Source of the DNA: Acorus gramineus
Lineage: Eukaryota > Streptophyta > Magnoliopsida > Acorales > Acoraceae
Assembly (NCBI GenBank): GCA_030737835.1
Contig: CM060857.1
Location: 9,392,145-9,456,144, forward strand
Length of the DNA: 64,000 bases
Direction: 5' to 3'
Shown here piece by piece: positions 26,127-40,800 of the stretch (position 1 is its first letter; each line of letters starts with the position of its first letter). A program made the position numbers and the translations under genes. The notes under the pieces were generated by a model. The model made no database searches. It saw only the letters and a program-made list of their open reading frames with translations, and had not been told where the DNA came from.

Positions 26127-29100
26127 TTATCACATCAACAATGTAAACATCAAATATATATGAAATCATGCATACTCTAAAATATATAGTAAAAGCATTA
26201 AATAAAAGAGTTAGGGATTAGAAAAGTGTATTTGAAAATGTAGAAGTGAGTGAAGACACTCTGTCATCGGTGAATAAGACCCCCTCACGCACATGGTTGA
26301 ATGGCTCCTACCACTGAGAGATACGACCACAATAGGTTTTGTTCTTTCGGGGTGCGAGCTACGGAAGAACCACGGTGAATAGATTGTGATCCTTTCAGAC
26401 GCCCTGATAAATAAACCAATAGAAAGGGAAAATAGTGTTGCATGCGGATTGGGTTAGACACTAAAAGGGCTGAACATGATTGATCACTAATGCATTAAGT
26501 ACACAGAGTAAATAAGAATTGGAATTCCACTTTTACTTGAGATGATTGCCCTCGGACATGAGAACCCTTCCTTTTATATGCAAATGATATATGATGTTAA
26601 TAAAACGCCACATATTAATGCATTGTCATTGAATATTTGAAACGCATGAAATTCTCAAACGGCTGAGCATTCTAATCTTCAAAAACGAATGCTCTGTCCT
26701 TAATTAAACATTTCAAAGCCCCAACTCATCCAAACGGCTAGTGAGGTTTAAGATATGCATGTATTTTCGGTCACTAAATTCTAACAATCCCCTAAAACCA
26801 TAAATACATAATAAATATAGATATAACGCAAAATAGAGATAGTCAAGGAATATAATAAATTGATCTAGGGTGGAACAAAGAATCTTGGGTGTCTTATACC
26901 ATGTAATAGATGAAGGTATTTTCTGGGATTGAACATTCACTTAGTGTAAACCATTTCCCCCGGAGAAGCTTGAATAGACCAAGTCTTTGAATTCGACCCC
27001 TTTAGCCTGGTTTCTCTGATCACACACACGGTACAAGATATGAGTCATGTTCTGCGGGGTAGTACAGTACGGCCATGTACTCATATCCTTTATTAAATGT
27101 CTTAGAGATTTAGCCCAAATCCCAAAGGATACGGGCCCACGTCCGTGCACTCCTATAGGTGAGTTCTTCAGGGTGTCTGCACAGACCACACCTTGTCCGA
27201 AAAGGACTCAAACCCATTAAGAGCATTAGCTCAACCTACTTCCGCTACAGTTAGCACTGTTACCATAGGGATGGGTTAGAGGAACTTTTCCTCTACAGTA
27301 CTCACAAGTTTACCAATACAACTTTGTTATCCCCTTGAAAACCATCTTTATGAGATCTCCAATCACCATGTAGGGAGCCCGCTGCAGGTAATTTTTTAAT
27401 GGGCTTAACCCACATCCCCCTAGGTCTCGATATTAAGGACGAGTTATCTCGCAAGTCCTTTAGTGAAGTTCTCTACAACCTCACAAACTCGAGTTATATT
27501 CCCTTAGACATAAGGTGAATCGACTTAAGTTTTATTTATAGTTGTCTAGACAATTTGATTTTCTTGTCCCAATATTTTGTAGTCTCTCTCTCTCTCAATA
27601 TTTTCCTTTTAATTAATGAGGTATATGTCTCTCCCCACATTTTAGGGTATGTAAATTATCATTGTAATTTTTTATTATTTATTTTCACAAATACCCCTAC
27701 ATTTAGAGACTATATAAAAAATAATTGGGATATGCATGCATGCAAAAATATTCTCTAAAAATAAATCACAATTTTTTTTAAATTTATTTATGCATGCAAG
27801 CAATAAAGCTTGATCATCATCACATGAGCATACAAACATATAGAAAATAATAACTTTTATGATAATCATAATGTCAACATAAGAGTATGCAATTGACCAA
27901 GACATTTATGTGAGCATGATTACCACAAAATTATTTAATATGACCATTAATATTTAAGGTAATCACAAGTTAAGTTTGTACTCACGTATCTCGGATAGAC
28001 CATATACACAATATTCATCCAGGGTACCATAATATAATACAGAAAATGTGAAGGTCATATGAAGAAGATATCCAGATAGTTCTTCAAATAATACATCAAG
28101 AAAATAAGATAATATAGTTGTCTCCTAGACCTGATAACTGACAGTTGTAATGAAAGGGCATAAACGAATATCAGCAACTCATAGATCATCAAATATAAAT
28201 ATCACGGAACACTATGCCTCTGTGTTCCTTTTGAAGACCAAAATTGTCCCAATATGATAGATAAGAACCAATCTGATTGTCATGCCTTTAACTACATAAA
28301 TTGAAGCTTTCTGTTGATAGGTAACTGATATCATGCGTCACATCAAATAATAGAGCAGCCTCATAAGATGATAATTAAAATAGCACGAACACTTGAGTGA
28401 TTCTCGAGAAAATTAAAAAACCCAATAGATAATAATAAGCTCCGTGATCATCGGCAAAATATGGCTAAGTCACAGATCACTAAATATAATGAGAAATCTG
28501 AATAAATGATAATAGAGACCTAGAGAAGAATTCCAATAGTCTCAACAACCAAATAGTTTAGAACTCCATTTATCCAATCTCATGTTAGATTATTACTGGA
28601 ATACCACTAGCCTTCAAATATCATGTTAGATTATTACTGGAATACCACTAGCCTTCAAATAAATATAATCATGCAACTTTTTTGCAATTAATATATATAT
28701 CTCAATAGAATACATAAATATGCCTTGCATAAATAACAATACTAACACCACAGAATATCAAATCCCAAAAGAATGAAAATTTTTCAAGGAACTATAAATG
28801 TTGGCATGTCATCTTATAATAAGAGAAATGTTAAATAATACTCGTATATATAGACCATAAAATATAACATTTCACAACAATATGTGTATTGAAGTAATAA
28901 TATCATGATCAAATTTATATTCCCATAGCCACATTTATATATTATGAAATCAACCCTTTAAAGACTGGATACCTTTTGGTTTCAGGAATGTAAGAATTAT
29001 GAAATCATAAATATGCCAACTCTGAATGCATATCATGTAAATGATGAAATGAAAAAAAAAATTTGCTACACACATGTCATGACAGCCTTTATAAATGGAA

Positions 29101-29440
29101 ACAACAATCAACAATTCACAAAGTTTTGTAACTATTCATGCATGTCACCATATGAATTTTATTTATGCATATGTAATATATTCATTCATTCATTAAGAAA
29201 TATTGAAACGCATGGTACTATGGTATATATGTATATGATGAAAGATGTGGCCAGCAATCCCAACTCATGCATGTATAAAATGAGACCCCCACATTCCAAT
29301 GAAAATGAAATTCATTGTAATTTATAATTCTCCCTGACAGGTCATAAAAGGGAAAACAATCATGGTCCAATTAAACTTTTAAAACACTTGCAATCATAAT
29401 ACATTCCTTGCTTTCATCAAACAAATGCATGCGATTATAA
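26127..29440 (-). mobile_element. Retroelement sequence nested in the copia fossil
   Basis: On the minus strand an LTR start TGTTAGAATTTAGTGACC lies at 26786, directly after a polypurine-like tract (GGTTTTAGGGGAT, 26799-26787). A TATA box TATAAAAGG follows near 26578. So 26786 down to roughly 26130 is probably a 3' LTR, and 26800-27560 the 3' interior of a second, minus-strand LTR element. No second LTR or domain could be recognised between 27560 and 29440, which is AT-rich and non-coding. Truncated and old; superfamily uncertain. Confidence 0.45.
28580..28661. repeat. Perfect 41-bp tandem duplication
   Basis: The 41-base unit at 28580-28620 (TCATGTTAGATT..CTTCAAATA) is repeated without change at 28621-28661. 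Identity of the copies suggests a recent local duplication in otherwise decayed repeat sequence. Confidence 0.9.
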
Positions 29441-31139
29441 AAGATTCTAAAAATAATTGGACCAGAAATAATTGGACCCAAATGTGATAATGGAATTCAA
29501 AGATGTTGAGTTCTTTGTGGACAAATTATTTTCAGATTTTAAATATGAAAATAGTGTCTATACATAACAAACTAAAAAAATTTATGTTGAGAATTCTTCT
29601 AGAACATTTGAACTCAGAAATAGTTAAAGAGTGAGAAAGGAGAAATGATTAGAATCTAGATTCATTGATCCTACACATGTGATTTTCTTAGTTGAAGGAG
29701 ATAGAAAATCAATGTTGAGAAAAACTAAACTTGAGATAAGTTTAGAGGAAGACTCCAAAACTTTTAAAGAAGCAATGTCTTCTGGAGATGCATCTTTTGG
29801 AATGAAGCAATTAATGATGAGATGAATTCAATCATTTTATATAATACATGGAAACTTGTGGATTTGCCTTCTAGTTCAAAACCAATCAGATGTAAATGGG
29901 TTTTCAAAAAGAAATATAACACTAATGGGGCGGTTCAAACCTTAGGCCAGATTAATGGCTAAATGGTTTCAACGAAAGGAAGGGAACGATTATTTCGATA
30001 CATATGCTCATGTAGCAAGAATAGCATCTATAAGAGTATTGTTTGCACTCTCATCTATACATAATTTTGTCATACATCGATGGATGTAAAAATTGCATTC
30101 CTTAATGGTGAACTTGAAGAAGAAGTTTACATGGAGCAACCTGAAGGGTTTATTTTACCCGGACAGGAAAACAAGGTATACAAATTAGTGAAGTCCATTT
30201 ATAAACTTAAACAGACTCTCAAATAGTGGCATAAAAAATTTGATTGTGTTATATTATCTAATGGATTTAGACATAATGATGTAGACAAATGTGTATATTA
30301 CAAGAAATGTAATAAAAATATTGTCATTATTTGCTTATATGTTGATTATATGTTGATCATTAGCAATGATATGCAATGCATAACTGAATCAAAATAATTT
30401 TCGTCTACTATGTTAAAAATGAAAAACCTTAGAGAGGTCGATACTATTTTGGGTATCAAAATTCAGAAACATAGTAAGGGTTATGCATTTAGTCAATTTC
30501 ATTATGTTGAGAAAATATTGCATAAGTTTAAGCACTTTAACTTAAATGACACATTTACTCCATCTGATCCTAGTATCAAATTAATTGAAAATAATGAAAG
30601 AGCAGTTGCATGGTTGGAATATGCAAGTGCTATAGGAAGTCTTATGTATGCAATGCATTACACAAGACCTGACATATCTTTTGTTGTAAGCAAACTGAGT
30701 AAATATGCAAGTAACCCCTGGTGTAGAATATTGGAAAGCCATGGGCGAGTCCTTGGTTTTTTGAAGAAAACAACCGGACTCGAATTATCATATGAAAGGT
30801 TTCCAGGTTTTAGAAGGATATTCAGATGCAAGTTGGATATCGAATATAGGTGATGGTAAATCTACTACAGGATGGGTATTTACTGTAGGTGGTGCTGCTG
30901 TTTCGTGGGAAAGGAAGAAACAGACAGGTATTTCACACTCGACTATGAAGTTGGAATTTATAGTCTTAGCCGCTATTGGTAAAGAGGCTGAATGATTAAG
31001 AAATTTCTTAATGGATGTTCTTGTACGGCCAATCCCTGCTCCATCAATATCAATTCATTGTGGTGAAAATCACATCTAAGGGGGATGGGATAAAATATTT
31101 GGACATTTAGGACCATTGAATAATGGAAACCCAACTTAT

Positions 31140-33875
31140 TGTAATATGCCGAACTCTCTTATGCTAGTTTATGCTAACATTTACATGTTTGGATAGCAGG
31201 ATAGCATAATTTTATGCTAAATGGAGCTTACGGTTTTTATTGTCCCTAAGGTCGTGCATTCAATTTAATTATTTTTAGGCACTTTTGAGGTATATTTAGG
31301 ATTCGAGATAAACATATGAAGCCTTCAATTTTGAGTTGCCCTTCATATAAAATTGATTTTGTGCTATTTGGAGCTATATTAGAAATGTTAAGGCTGTTTT
31401 ACCATTGCTGACCCTCGAAGAAGAAAGCGTGGTGTCTCTTGTTTGTCGCTGTTTTTAGCTTAATTGGAGGTTTCTCTAATTTTGATCTAAATAGAGAAGT
31501 TGTAAATGTTTTCATCAGCTTTCCAACAGAAATTGTATCATCTGAAATGGAGTGTCCTACAAGAAGATATGGCCATTCTAGGCGAGACTACACAAGTTTA
31601 TAAGGATGGGTAGTTTGGTAATTTGGCGGATTTCTCAATTACATTTCATGCTATGGGAGTCGGTGGTTTATGTGTGTGTATTTATGAGAGTGAGAGAGGC
31701 CTGAGGGTATTATTTTTGTTCTTTTCATCGTTATTCTTCATCTAAGGTGGTTGTATTTCAGTTTTAAATGAAAATTATGTTTTTGGGGCTGGATGAATAT
31801 GGATTATAGGGCTATTTTTACTATATTAATTTAGGGTCCATAGTGGGAATATCATGTTTGCCTTGGGGTAATTGAGGTTTGCTTGATTAATGAGGTACGG
31901 TTTGATATCTTATTGGAATTATATTTTTATCAGTGGACCCCTCTACATGCTTTAGGAGCTGGATTAGGGTGAGTCCAGCTTGGGGTTGTGAATTGGCTGG
32001 TAAGTGATCCATTATTTGCTTGTTCCATTCCATTCCACACTTTATTGATGTTTTCTTTGTTCGGTTGCTTTTTGAAAATTCAGACTTGTTGATCTTATGG
32101 TTGTTTGAGATTCTAAATATTCTTATCATTGGTCTATTTATTCTTGAAATATTCACTTTTGATATATGTTTCCTTGTTAATTATTATTATTATTATTTAG
32201 TTGTCAAGATTAGAGATTCATACTTATTTTAGTCATATCTTGAGAGTATGCATTACTGATTCTCTTGAACCTATAATTGACTTATGAATAGTGTGAGTAG
32301 TGTGTGATCCTATTGTATAAATTCTGATTATTCGGTATGTTCCTATGATCAATTTGATTGTGTTGTCCGACCATAGAACCTTATGATGTACTTGTATCTT
32401 TTGTGTGCTTTGAGGTGCATGATCATAGACCTTACATTTTGGGCTCCTTAGTGCGCATGAGTATGTATAGGGTCGAGTAGGGGGCTGGGAGACTACTCTA
32501 TCGTACCTAGACGTTCGGGGGCCCGGTAGTGATTCCGTTGTGGATGTTTCGAGGGTTACGCCTGAGATATTTATTGTGGATGTCTCAGACGATGGGCGGC
32601 CAAGATGGAGGTCTTGGAGATGGTCATCCCTATGCACACTGGTCAGAGTTTATTATTTCCCTATTCGTTGAGTATTGTGGATGTTTCGAGGGCCACAACG
32701 AGTGTAAGTGATACGATTGGCATTCCTCTTGTTGATGTGATATTAGTGCATCTATTTCCTAATATGATGTATGATTTCAGAGTATATGCTCTTAGTCCAT
32801 TGGTAATGCACCTCGAGATATTTGTTAAGATTATCAGTTGTGATGTGTTAGTTCGTGTATTCATTCTTGGTTGGTTAGTGAGTTTATCAGCAATGTTATT
32901 TTTTTTCCCTGGCCTCCTAATAATGATTTAGTGATTTCATTTGGTATTTTATTAAGATGCTTGAGCTAGTATTCCATTCAATTTGTGTTTCACCTTTTGG
33001 GTTATTCATGCATGAAATGTTTGGGTTACTTACTGTCTACTAAGCATGTTTCGTTCATTCCATTCTCGTTCTTCCTATATTTGCAAAGTAGAGGCATGGA
33101 GTTTTTGGGCATTGGGTTTGTCTTCTTTTGGTGTCACTTCCAGCTGGTGAGCGATATATATTTTGATATTATGGTTATGTACATTTTGTTAGAGGCTGGT
33201 CTAACGAAACATGCCTATGTTAGTATGTTATAATGCTCTGTATAAAAACTGTATATGAGGTGTGTTAGGTGCTCTATTAACTTCTTAAACTTTCATGGGT
33301 GTGTTTCATCACTGTTGATATCAGAGCATAGGTTACACCTCATTGAGTTAATTGAGGATTTAGACAGAAGTTCGACAGAGCAATATGTTAGAATTTGAGG
33401 TATAATGTTGTACACAGAGAGCACATTTGGGATAGGAGGAGAGGTTATGAGTTCTTACTTTTTTTTTTATTTTGTATTGCAGGTTTGCTTCTCGAGTTAT
33501 ATGCCAGGCTTATGGCATTGGAGTTCTTCACTTATCTTCGTGTTGGAGAGAGCCTCTTTTGTGGAATGAGATGTGAAGGAGATTGCAATGACAATTAGAG
33601 TGGATCGAGTTGGAGGACCACAAGGCCTATTTGTATTTTGTGGATTTGGTCCCAAATCCTGTTTAAGGGGGGTAGGCTGTAATAGTTTGAATCTTCTTGT
33701 GCTGGTTCATGTTAACATTTACATGTTTGGATTGCAGGATAACATAATTTTATGTTAAATAGAGCTTATGGTTTTTATTGTCTCTAAAGTCGTGCATTCG
33801 ATTTAATTATTGTTAAGCACATTCAAAGTATATTTATGATTTGAGATAACATATGAAACCTATGTGCCATCCCAT
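31140..33875 (+). mobile_element. Ty3/gypsy fossil with long LTR, interior mostly missing
   Basis: Two matching starts, TGTAATATG at 31140 and TGTAATAGT at 33678, each lead into about 190 bases of similar sequence (ACATTTACATGTTTGGAT, TTTTTATTGTC). The first is a 5' LTR of about 2.2 kb. It ends near 33310, where GATATCAGAGCATAGG follows, a tRNA-Met-type primer site as in Tekay/Del chromoviruses. Only about 360 bases of interior remain before a polypurine tract TTTAAGGGGGG (33662-33672) and a truncated 3' LTR. No gag or pol is seen, so it is deleted or non-autonomous. The overlapping part of the LTRs differs by well over 10 percent, so it is old. It follows directly on the copia fossil and may have inserted in it. 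Confidence 0.7.
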
Positions 33876-34354
33876 TTGTATTGCTCAGTATTTTTTTTAA
33901 AAATAAGACACATGTCTATTAAAGAGTATATTGTTATAAAAGATGATAAAGTCATTGAGACATACTAGTATTAAAAAAAAAATTTCATTCAGCGCATTGT
34001 ATGCTACACTATTGTAAATTTGTAATGTTCAGATAGCTGGGATACTGCTTTTGGAATGTAAACTGGGTTGCGCACTGACAGCGTTTACTTCTCTACCATA
34101 AGAACAAGCTGTTGACGGGCCATTTATATGTTAATCTCAGCCGTTTAATCACTGTGCCTCAACATTCCAACAATCACGAGCGTCTCCTCCCGTGAGTCCT
34201 TTCAATGAGGGAGCTCAATGAGTGCACGGTGAAGATGCGATGTCATAACTCCCACCGCGTGAACGGGTGACGCGTCAAGCGAGGGACTTAACGGGGCGTT
34301 ATCCGAAGCTAATTAGGCTCGGATTTATCCGAACCTAATTTTCTCTTTGAAAAA

Positions 34355-34361
34355 TATAAAT
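34355..34361 (+). promoter_or_regulatory. TATA box of the RING-CH gene
   Basis: TATAAAT lies before a leader that begins around 34390. The 5' UTR appears to hold an intron, with donor AAAG/GTAGAG near 34455 and acceptor TTTCAG/GAGG near 34714. TTTAGGGTTT-type motifs and a run of 17 G (34744-34760) precede the ATG at 34815. Confidence 0.5.
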
Positions 34362-34814
34362 TGACAACCCCGCGAAAAAAAAAGAAAGAACAAAATCCAT
34401 TTCGTCTTCGTTTACGCCGAAGCAGAGAGAACGCTCGATCAGGAGCTCTTAAAGGTAGAGTTTTCTTTTTCAATTTCATTCATTTATCACTTGATTTTCG
34501 GTTTCATTCAGTTTTAATGCAATGTCGATGTCCTTAGATCAAAGTTCGAATACGGATTATTTCGATTTAGAAGGGATTTTTGGGTTTTTGTTGAAAATAG
34601 ATTGATTTAGGGTTTTTTAGATTATATTTTTTTTGGGTTTTACGGTCGTTTTTTGGGCTTTTTAGGGGATGTATCCGTTTGATTGAAGATTTTAGGGTTT
34701 CTCCCTGTTTCAGGAGGTAAAAGAGGGGAAATTTGAAAGGGTTGGGGGGGGGGGGGGGGGAGGTTCCCTAAAAAAGGCGTCATCCTTATTGTGGGTTTTT
34801 TGGAGTCTGGTGAA

Positions 34815-37800
34815 ATGGGAGGGGACCATGTCGTCCTGTATGTCGATCAGCTCGCAATCCTACCGGGGCTTGTCGAGGGGGCTCCGGTGCCATCGGGGGA
34901 GAGTTCCTCTTCCGCCCACCATGTTGAGATTCCCTCCACCACGGGGGAGAAGAACAAGGGAGAGAGCAATGTGCCTGAGGAGGAGGAACCATTGATTCAG
35001 ACGGTGGAGTGCCGCATATGTCAGGAGGAGGACCTTGTCAAGAACCTCGAGGTCCCGTGTGCCTGCAGCGGCAGCTTGAAGGTATTGTTTTTTTGTTTTT
35101 TCTTTGCTGTGTTTTTAGTGCATTTGATTGGTTGGTTGGTTGCCTTATTTGGAGTCCCATCTGGAATGTGAAGAAAGTTGTTGCTTCTGTTGTCTGATAG
35201 TCCAATGAATTGATGTATGGAATTGTGGGATTGTAGATGGGGCCGGTTGGTTAAGAATGTTGAAAGACAATAATATTTCCCTTTTTGCATGCAAGATTAA
35301 TTCACATGTATTGAGGAAGTTTAAGAAAGTGTGGGTGATGTTTTGGAAGTAGGGATGTCAATCCAAAATTGTTTTATCTTCATTTGGGAAATGGTTTTGT
35401 TATTGGGTATGTCTTTTGTTTTTTTTGGGCTGGTAAGACACAATGATGTGTATTTTCTTTGGAAGATTTTTATGAGTTATTTTAATGAGGCTGTGAAGCT
35501 CTCCCCACATGTTGTTGCTGAAATGTTTCATTGCAGTACAACTCTTTTCTGATTATTTTCTTATTATGAAACAAAAAAATGTGGCCATTGTTATAGCATA
35601 TAAATTTTATATGTGGCTTAGCTCTTGAATATTAAGATGCTATGTTAGTTATTATGTATCTGAATGAGAATGCTATTCTAATGATGGACGTTCATGTTTA
35701 TTCAATGTCATTTTATTGATTATCTGTATAGGGGTTCTTTTGTCACCTAGTTGTCTATTTATTGTAGGACTGACCTTATCAATTCATTTCTAGTTTGCTC
35801 ATAGGAAGTGTGTGCAGAGATGGTGCAATGAGAAGGGAGATATAACTTGTGAGATTTGCCATCAGGTGAGTTCCAATTGTTTATGATGTTGTTGATGCCT
35901 ATTTTTCTCATCTCTTTCTTATCATTTGTATGTTTTTACGGTAAAAATAAGTTTTTGGAAGATTATGTTTAAGTGGCTATTAATGCTTGATGGATAGAAT
36001 AAATCAGGTCATGCCTGTGGGTTGGTCCTTTCTAGTCTTGGAACTTGCTATTTATCCTCTTGTTTCTGGGTTTTTTTATTCCCTTTTGTTCATGGTTTCT
36101 AATCTTATACTCCTTTGTTTATCCAATTGGTATAATTGGTGAATTACCCTTTTAGTAGAAGGATATAAACAGTCCATGTGACTTTCGGAGCTTTGCCACT
36201 TGTATGTTGAAATACTTTTTACTGTTAAAGTGGATTATTATTTAATTTTAGCAGTGCTCCAAAAAACGGGATTAAGTGGGTATTAAGCGAGTTCACCTTA
36301 TCCAAGGATTAAGCAATCGTGAGGATTAAGTGGGGTTTAAATGGATATTAAGCGGCTAGTCAGTGGCTAATCGGGTGGATTAAATGGAATTTAGTCCTAT
36401 TAATTCATGTTTTCCTTTTCTTTCCCATATTATTATATTTATTTTATTTATTTTGTATCTTATCTATAATGTGTGTGATGTCATATTTTTTATTATTAAA
36501 AAATAGTTGATTAATCTTTTCTTAATCCCAACCTAGCTGATTAATCCTTAGGTGACTATTGACCGCTCGACTAGCGCTTAGTGCGTTTTATAACAATGAA
36601 ATTTAGTCACTTAGTAAAATAATGAGTCATGCTTAATGGAACTTGGAGTGTCTGATTGCTTATGTGCTATTGAACTTTTTTGTCAGGGTCCTGCATGAAA
36701 GTGCTGTCTTCTGAAATCTTAAAAGTGAATAATGCTCAGTTCCTTTTTTTTTTTGAAGGAAAAGAAATCCACATCAAAATGAATATTGCTCGTTGTTAGC
36801 ATTTATTCGAGAATTTTTGTACTATGAATCTTATCTTGGGTTCTGTGCACAATGACAGTTCACATTTTTTAGAATTGGTTACAAATATGAAATAGATGGG
36901 CTTGCCATTGACAGTTGACATATTTATAAGAAAGTAACTAATTTTTAAAGCTATTTTCAAGGTACACTCAGTATGTTTTTTTGTGGAATTCTATGTTATG
37001 TCTGTTTGATGTATATTTATTGGGGGACATGACATTAATAGAGCTGAATGATTTTGGGTTTGATGTAGCCGATTTCAATGGTTTAAGATAAATGATTTTG
37101 TTGTTGTATATAGTTTATTTATATTGGAGATGGTTTTATGTGTTTGTCTGTATATCACCCAGAATATGCATGTTTGACATTTGATAGCTATGTTTACAGG
37201 ACATGATCCTGTCACATGTCCTTTTTTGCTGCATCATCTTCGCCTTGTTTCACATGGCCATGCTCATGGATTGCAGGATGCTATAGAATGTCTTGAACCT
37301 GGATTTCATGTAAATGAGTGTCAATGTTAGATTCGAATTATGAAACTGAGTCAATCAATCATCAGCAGTTGGCGGCACTTCGCGTGATACATGCCTTGAA
37401 AATCATGGGCATGTTTTCATGTGTCTAGAATCCCAATTAGTATGTCAATTATGAAGATTGATTTTTCTCTTTCTTTCAGCCTAAAATCATATATTAATAG
37501 CACTAGATATGTGAATTGGCTATGTTATAACCATGCAGATTGTTTGTTAAAATACATTTTTGCATCATTCAATGTTTCTTCACATTAATATATTCCTGAA
37601 ACCTCATAGCACTGTGATACATAAATCCTCCATGCCACATTGTGATAATTTAGTTTTAGTCATAAGTTTATATCCTTAACATATCTTTTCCGCATCCAGA
37701 TAAGATAGAATATTATTGTGCATTTCATCATTGAAAAGTCAAAATTCTTGGTATCTAGTTTTCTTCTTAATGCTGCTGATTAATTTTATAATAATTAAAC

Positions 37801-40800
37801 GCCTTAAACTTGGATTCTTGTCTTACATTGTGATACATTTAGACAGTGATGTTTTCTTTGAGTTGCTCAATATTGTATCCCATACTAATAAATATAATTT
37901 TGTGGCTTATTCTGCACACAATATTGTGCCCTCAATACTCTCATATATATTTTTATGATTTAAATTACAGCCATACAAGCCTGGTTATATTGCTCCTCCA
38001 CCTCGAGTTCTTCCAGATGAGATGGCTATTGATATAAGGCAAGTATCCTTCTCTGTGTGTGCTACCATTTTGGATTCCATTTTTTTACCATAATTTTCTT
38101 TTATTACTTGGTTATATGGTAGATGAACAATGTTTGCTTGATTGTGGCTGGCAGTATTAATGTACTGTTGTTACTGATTATCTTTTCAACCTGCAGCGGA
38201 GGCTGGACCATTGCAGGTACTCCTTTGGATTTGAATGATCCTCACCTCTTGGCAATGGCAGCTGCAGAACGTCACTTTTTGGAATCCGAGTATGACGAGT
38301 ATGCAGCTACAAATGCCAGTGGTGCTGCTTTTTGCCGCTCAGCTGCTCTAATTGTAAGCTTCTTTTAAGCAAATGAAAGTTTACAAATACTTTTTCAATA
38401 GTATAGTGAAAGATCAGATAAAGCAGTAATAACATTGCTATTGTTCATTTTACACTCTGAACTAATATATACTTAAAAATTGGCTGCTAAACCTAAACCC
38501 TATCTTATTTGTTTTATTTACTTAATTATCTTATCTTTTAGAAAATTGTGGTTCTATCAACTCAGCTGTTTCCAAAGATTGGAGTGGATTTAGGTTCCGC
38601 TAGGTTATACATTCCTGTCAAAGGTTACATGTATTTCCTTATAACCATTAACCTCCACTCATGTCAGCTTAGGCTCTTTTTGATCTGTGCCAGAAACCTC
38701 TGTTTGGATCAACCGACCACCAAAAGGTTATTCCCTATAAATGACTAAGGCGGTGTTTGTCTCCTTTTTTACTTGAATTTGGGTTTGTTTTGAATTCAAA
38801 GTACTGAGAGCATACACTTCCTATAAATAAATATCAAAGGTCGGGATTGTATCTGATCTCTCCCTTCTCAACACCCTACTGTATGTGGTCGGTTGATGGC
38901 CTTGTGGCCCTTTTATAATCGAAATTAAATTTTTTCCTTTTGTCTGATTATTTTTTGCTATAAAATCCATTCGAATGGTGGATTATTATATCCGTGATTA
39001 CCTTAATTACCACAGATTTGTAGTTAATGAAAAGCTCGGTCTTTTAATTCATTATGGCTGCGTTTGTTTTGAAATATTGAGGAGGTATTTTTAAAATATG
39101 TTGCATTTCAAAATATAGCGTTTGTTTGTCATATTTTAACGATGCATTTTGAAGAAGTGGGTAGTGAACCAACCTCCACACCCCAAACCCCGCAACCAGT
39201 AAAAAAAAAAGAAGAAAAAATAAAAATAAAAATTGGGTTCTCAATTATATTAGTACTCTGGTTATGTTGATTGAGGGCAGGCATTTTTTTTTGGTCGCAC
39301 TATTGAAACTACAAGGTTGATTTTAAAATAATGATTCAAAAAAGGGGCATGATTGTGTAATTGGGTCTTCCCCTAATTTTGCTGCTCTATAAAAAAAATT
39401 TCTTTTTTCTTTTTATTGTTTTTGAAAATCCCTTGTCTCTGATGTTCAAGGGGCAGTCTTTCCTTTCAATATAATGTGTTAATATTGACATCCTTAGAAG
39501 ACTATGAGTTTTCTGAAGACCTTTAGAATCCATGATGCATTTTGGAGAAATACAGATATGGGCTTTGTGGGTTGTTTTTCCACCTCTCTTGGACTGATGA
39601 GTATTCTTTCAAATGAATGTGCACATGCTCTAGTTTTGGATTTTAACCTCTGATGTCTAAAGTCTTTTCGGATCTAGAGTATCGAAGAGTTTCTCCGTGT
39701 TAAAAAGCGTAATTCCTACCCTCCTATAGTGTTGCCCAGGTACTTAAGGGAAGCAGTTGCTTTTTTTTCCAACATTTGGACTCCTGGCTCCCCGTTAAAC
39801 ATTGTAATTCCTACTTTCCTATAATCGTGCCCAGGGGCTTCAGGGAAGCAGTTACTTTTTTTGCCCAACATTTAGCCTCCTAGGGAACTGATGTCAATTT
39901 TTAGAGGGCTGACAGCAAGTGATAGCTTGCAGTAAAACCACGCCCAAGTTTTTTTTTTATTCCTACCCCTGTTTGGATAGAGAATTAAGTTATTTTGAGG
40001 TTTATGACTATTCTAGTATAAATAAAGATAAAATGATTTTGTGTTTGGTTGTGTTTTGAATTATTCTCGTTGGAAAACATAAGAATAAAGTTGTTTTGAA
40101 TCATTCACATTCACATTTGGGTGAATGTGAATTAGGTGTGGATTAGGATTGTAAAAGGTGAAAAGATATTGATAGTTGATTTGACAGTTGATTTATAAAA
40201 GGTGGTGACAGTGATTTGATTGCGGGCCCACATATTTTTTGGGGTTAAATAACCTGGAATAACTTAATTCCAGGGGTTGATTGGAATCCATATACCACCA
40301 GTTTATTTTGGCATACGGATTCTTGTTTATTCCAGCAATCCAAACAGCCTTAAACCCCTTATTCCACATTATACCCATTTTTTCCACCTTCTATTCCCAA
40401 TCCAAACATGGACTTAAGATGTGCTTAAAAGCCGTCCTTGCATTGTCATGTCAATGTTTGCTGTTTCATCCATGGATGGGTTTCAAATCCGTGCGTCGCA
40501 GGCAGGAAATCTCTGAATAAGCAGAGTATATTTCATCAAAAGAATTCCACAAATTAATATAAACAAATTCTTGTATTATGTTATAATCGTTGAGCCTTAC
40601 TCTATAAACATTTTGCCTTTGCTTTCAATGATAGTGTTTAAGTTTTGAGCATTCATTTGCATGTTTGCAGTTGATGGCTCTTCTGCTGCTGAGGCATGCA
40701 CTCACTCTCACCAATGGTGAGGGAGAAGATGATGCTTCCACATTGTTCTCTGTGAGTGTGACCCAATTAAGCACCCCGCTCAAACATGTATCCATATTTC

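Larger units (their letters stand above)
24564..31079 (+). mobile_element. Ty1/copia fossil, interrupted and decayed
   Basis: Plus-strand copia parts appear in family order. Gag (FIKLDRFDCTNFTRWQDKM) lies from 24564, then a zinc-knuckle/protease region near 25300-25520 (WRVDSCASVHVC), a GAG-pre-integrase motif near 25885 (WHCRLAHLN), reverse transcriptase from about 29750 (RCKWVFKKKY) and RNase H near 30800-30990 ([16 protein letters not shown]). Most of the integrase core is absent, replaced by about 3.3 kb of other repeat sequence (26127-29440). The copy is heavily decayed, with many breaks, and clearly cannot move. No clear pair of LTRs remains, so its age cannot be read from them, but it is old. 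Confidence 0.85.

Noticed and set aside
26941-27189. 82-codon minus-strand frame
   Set aside because: It lies in LTR-element non-coding sequence; no domain recognised.
40440-40520. tRNA-like word TTTCAAATCC
   Set aside because: No acceptor stem or anticodon arm can be formed around it.
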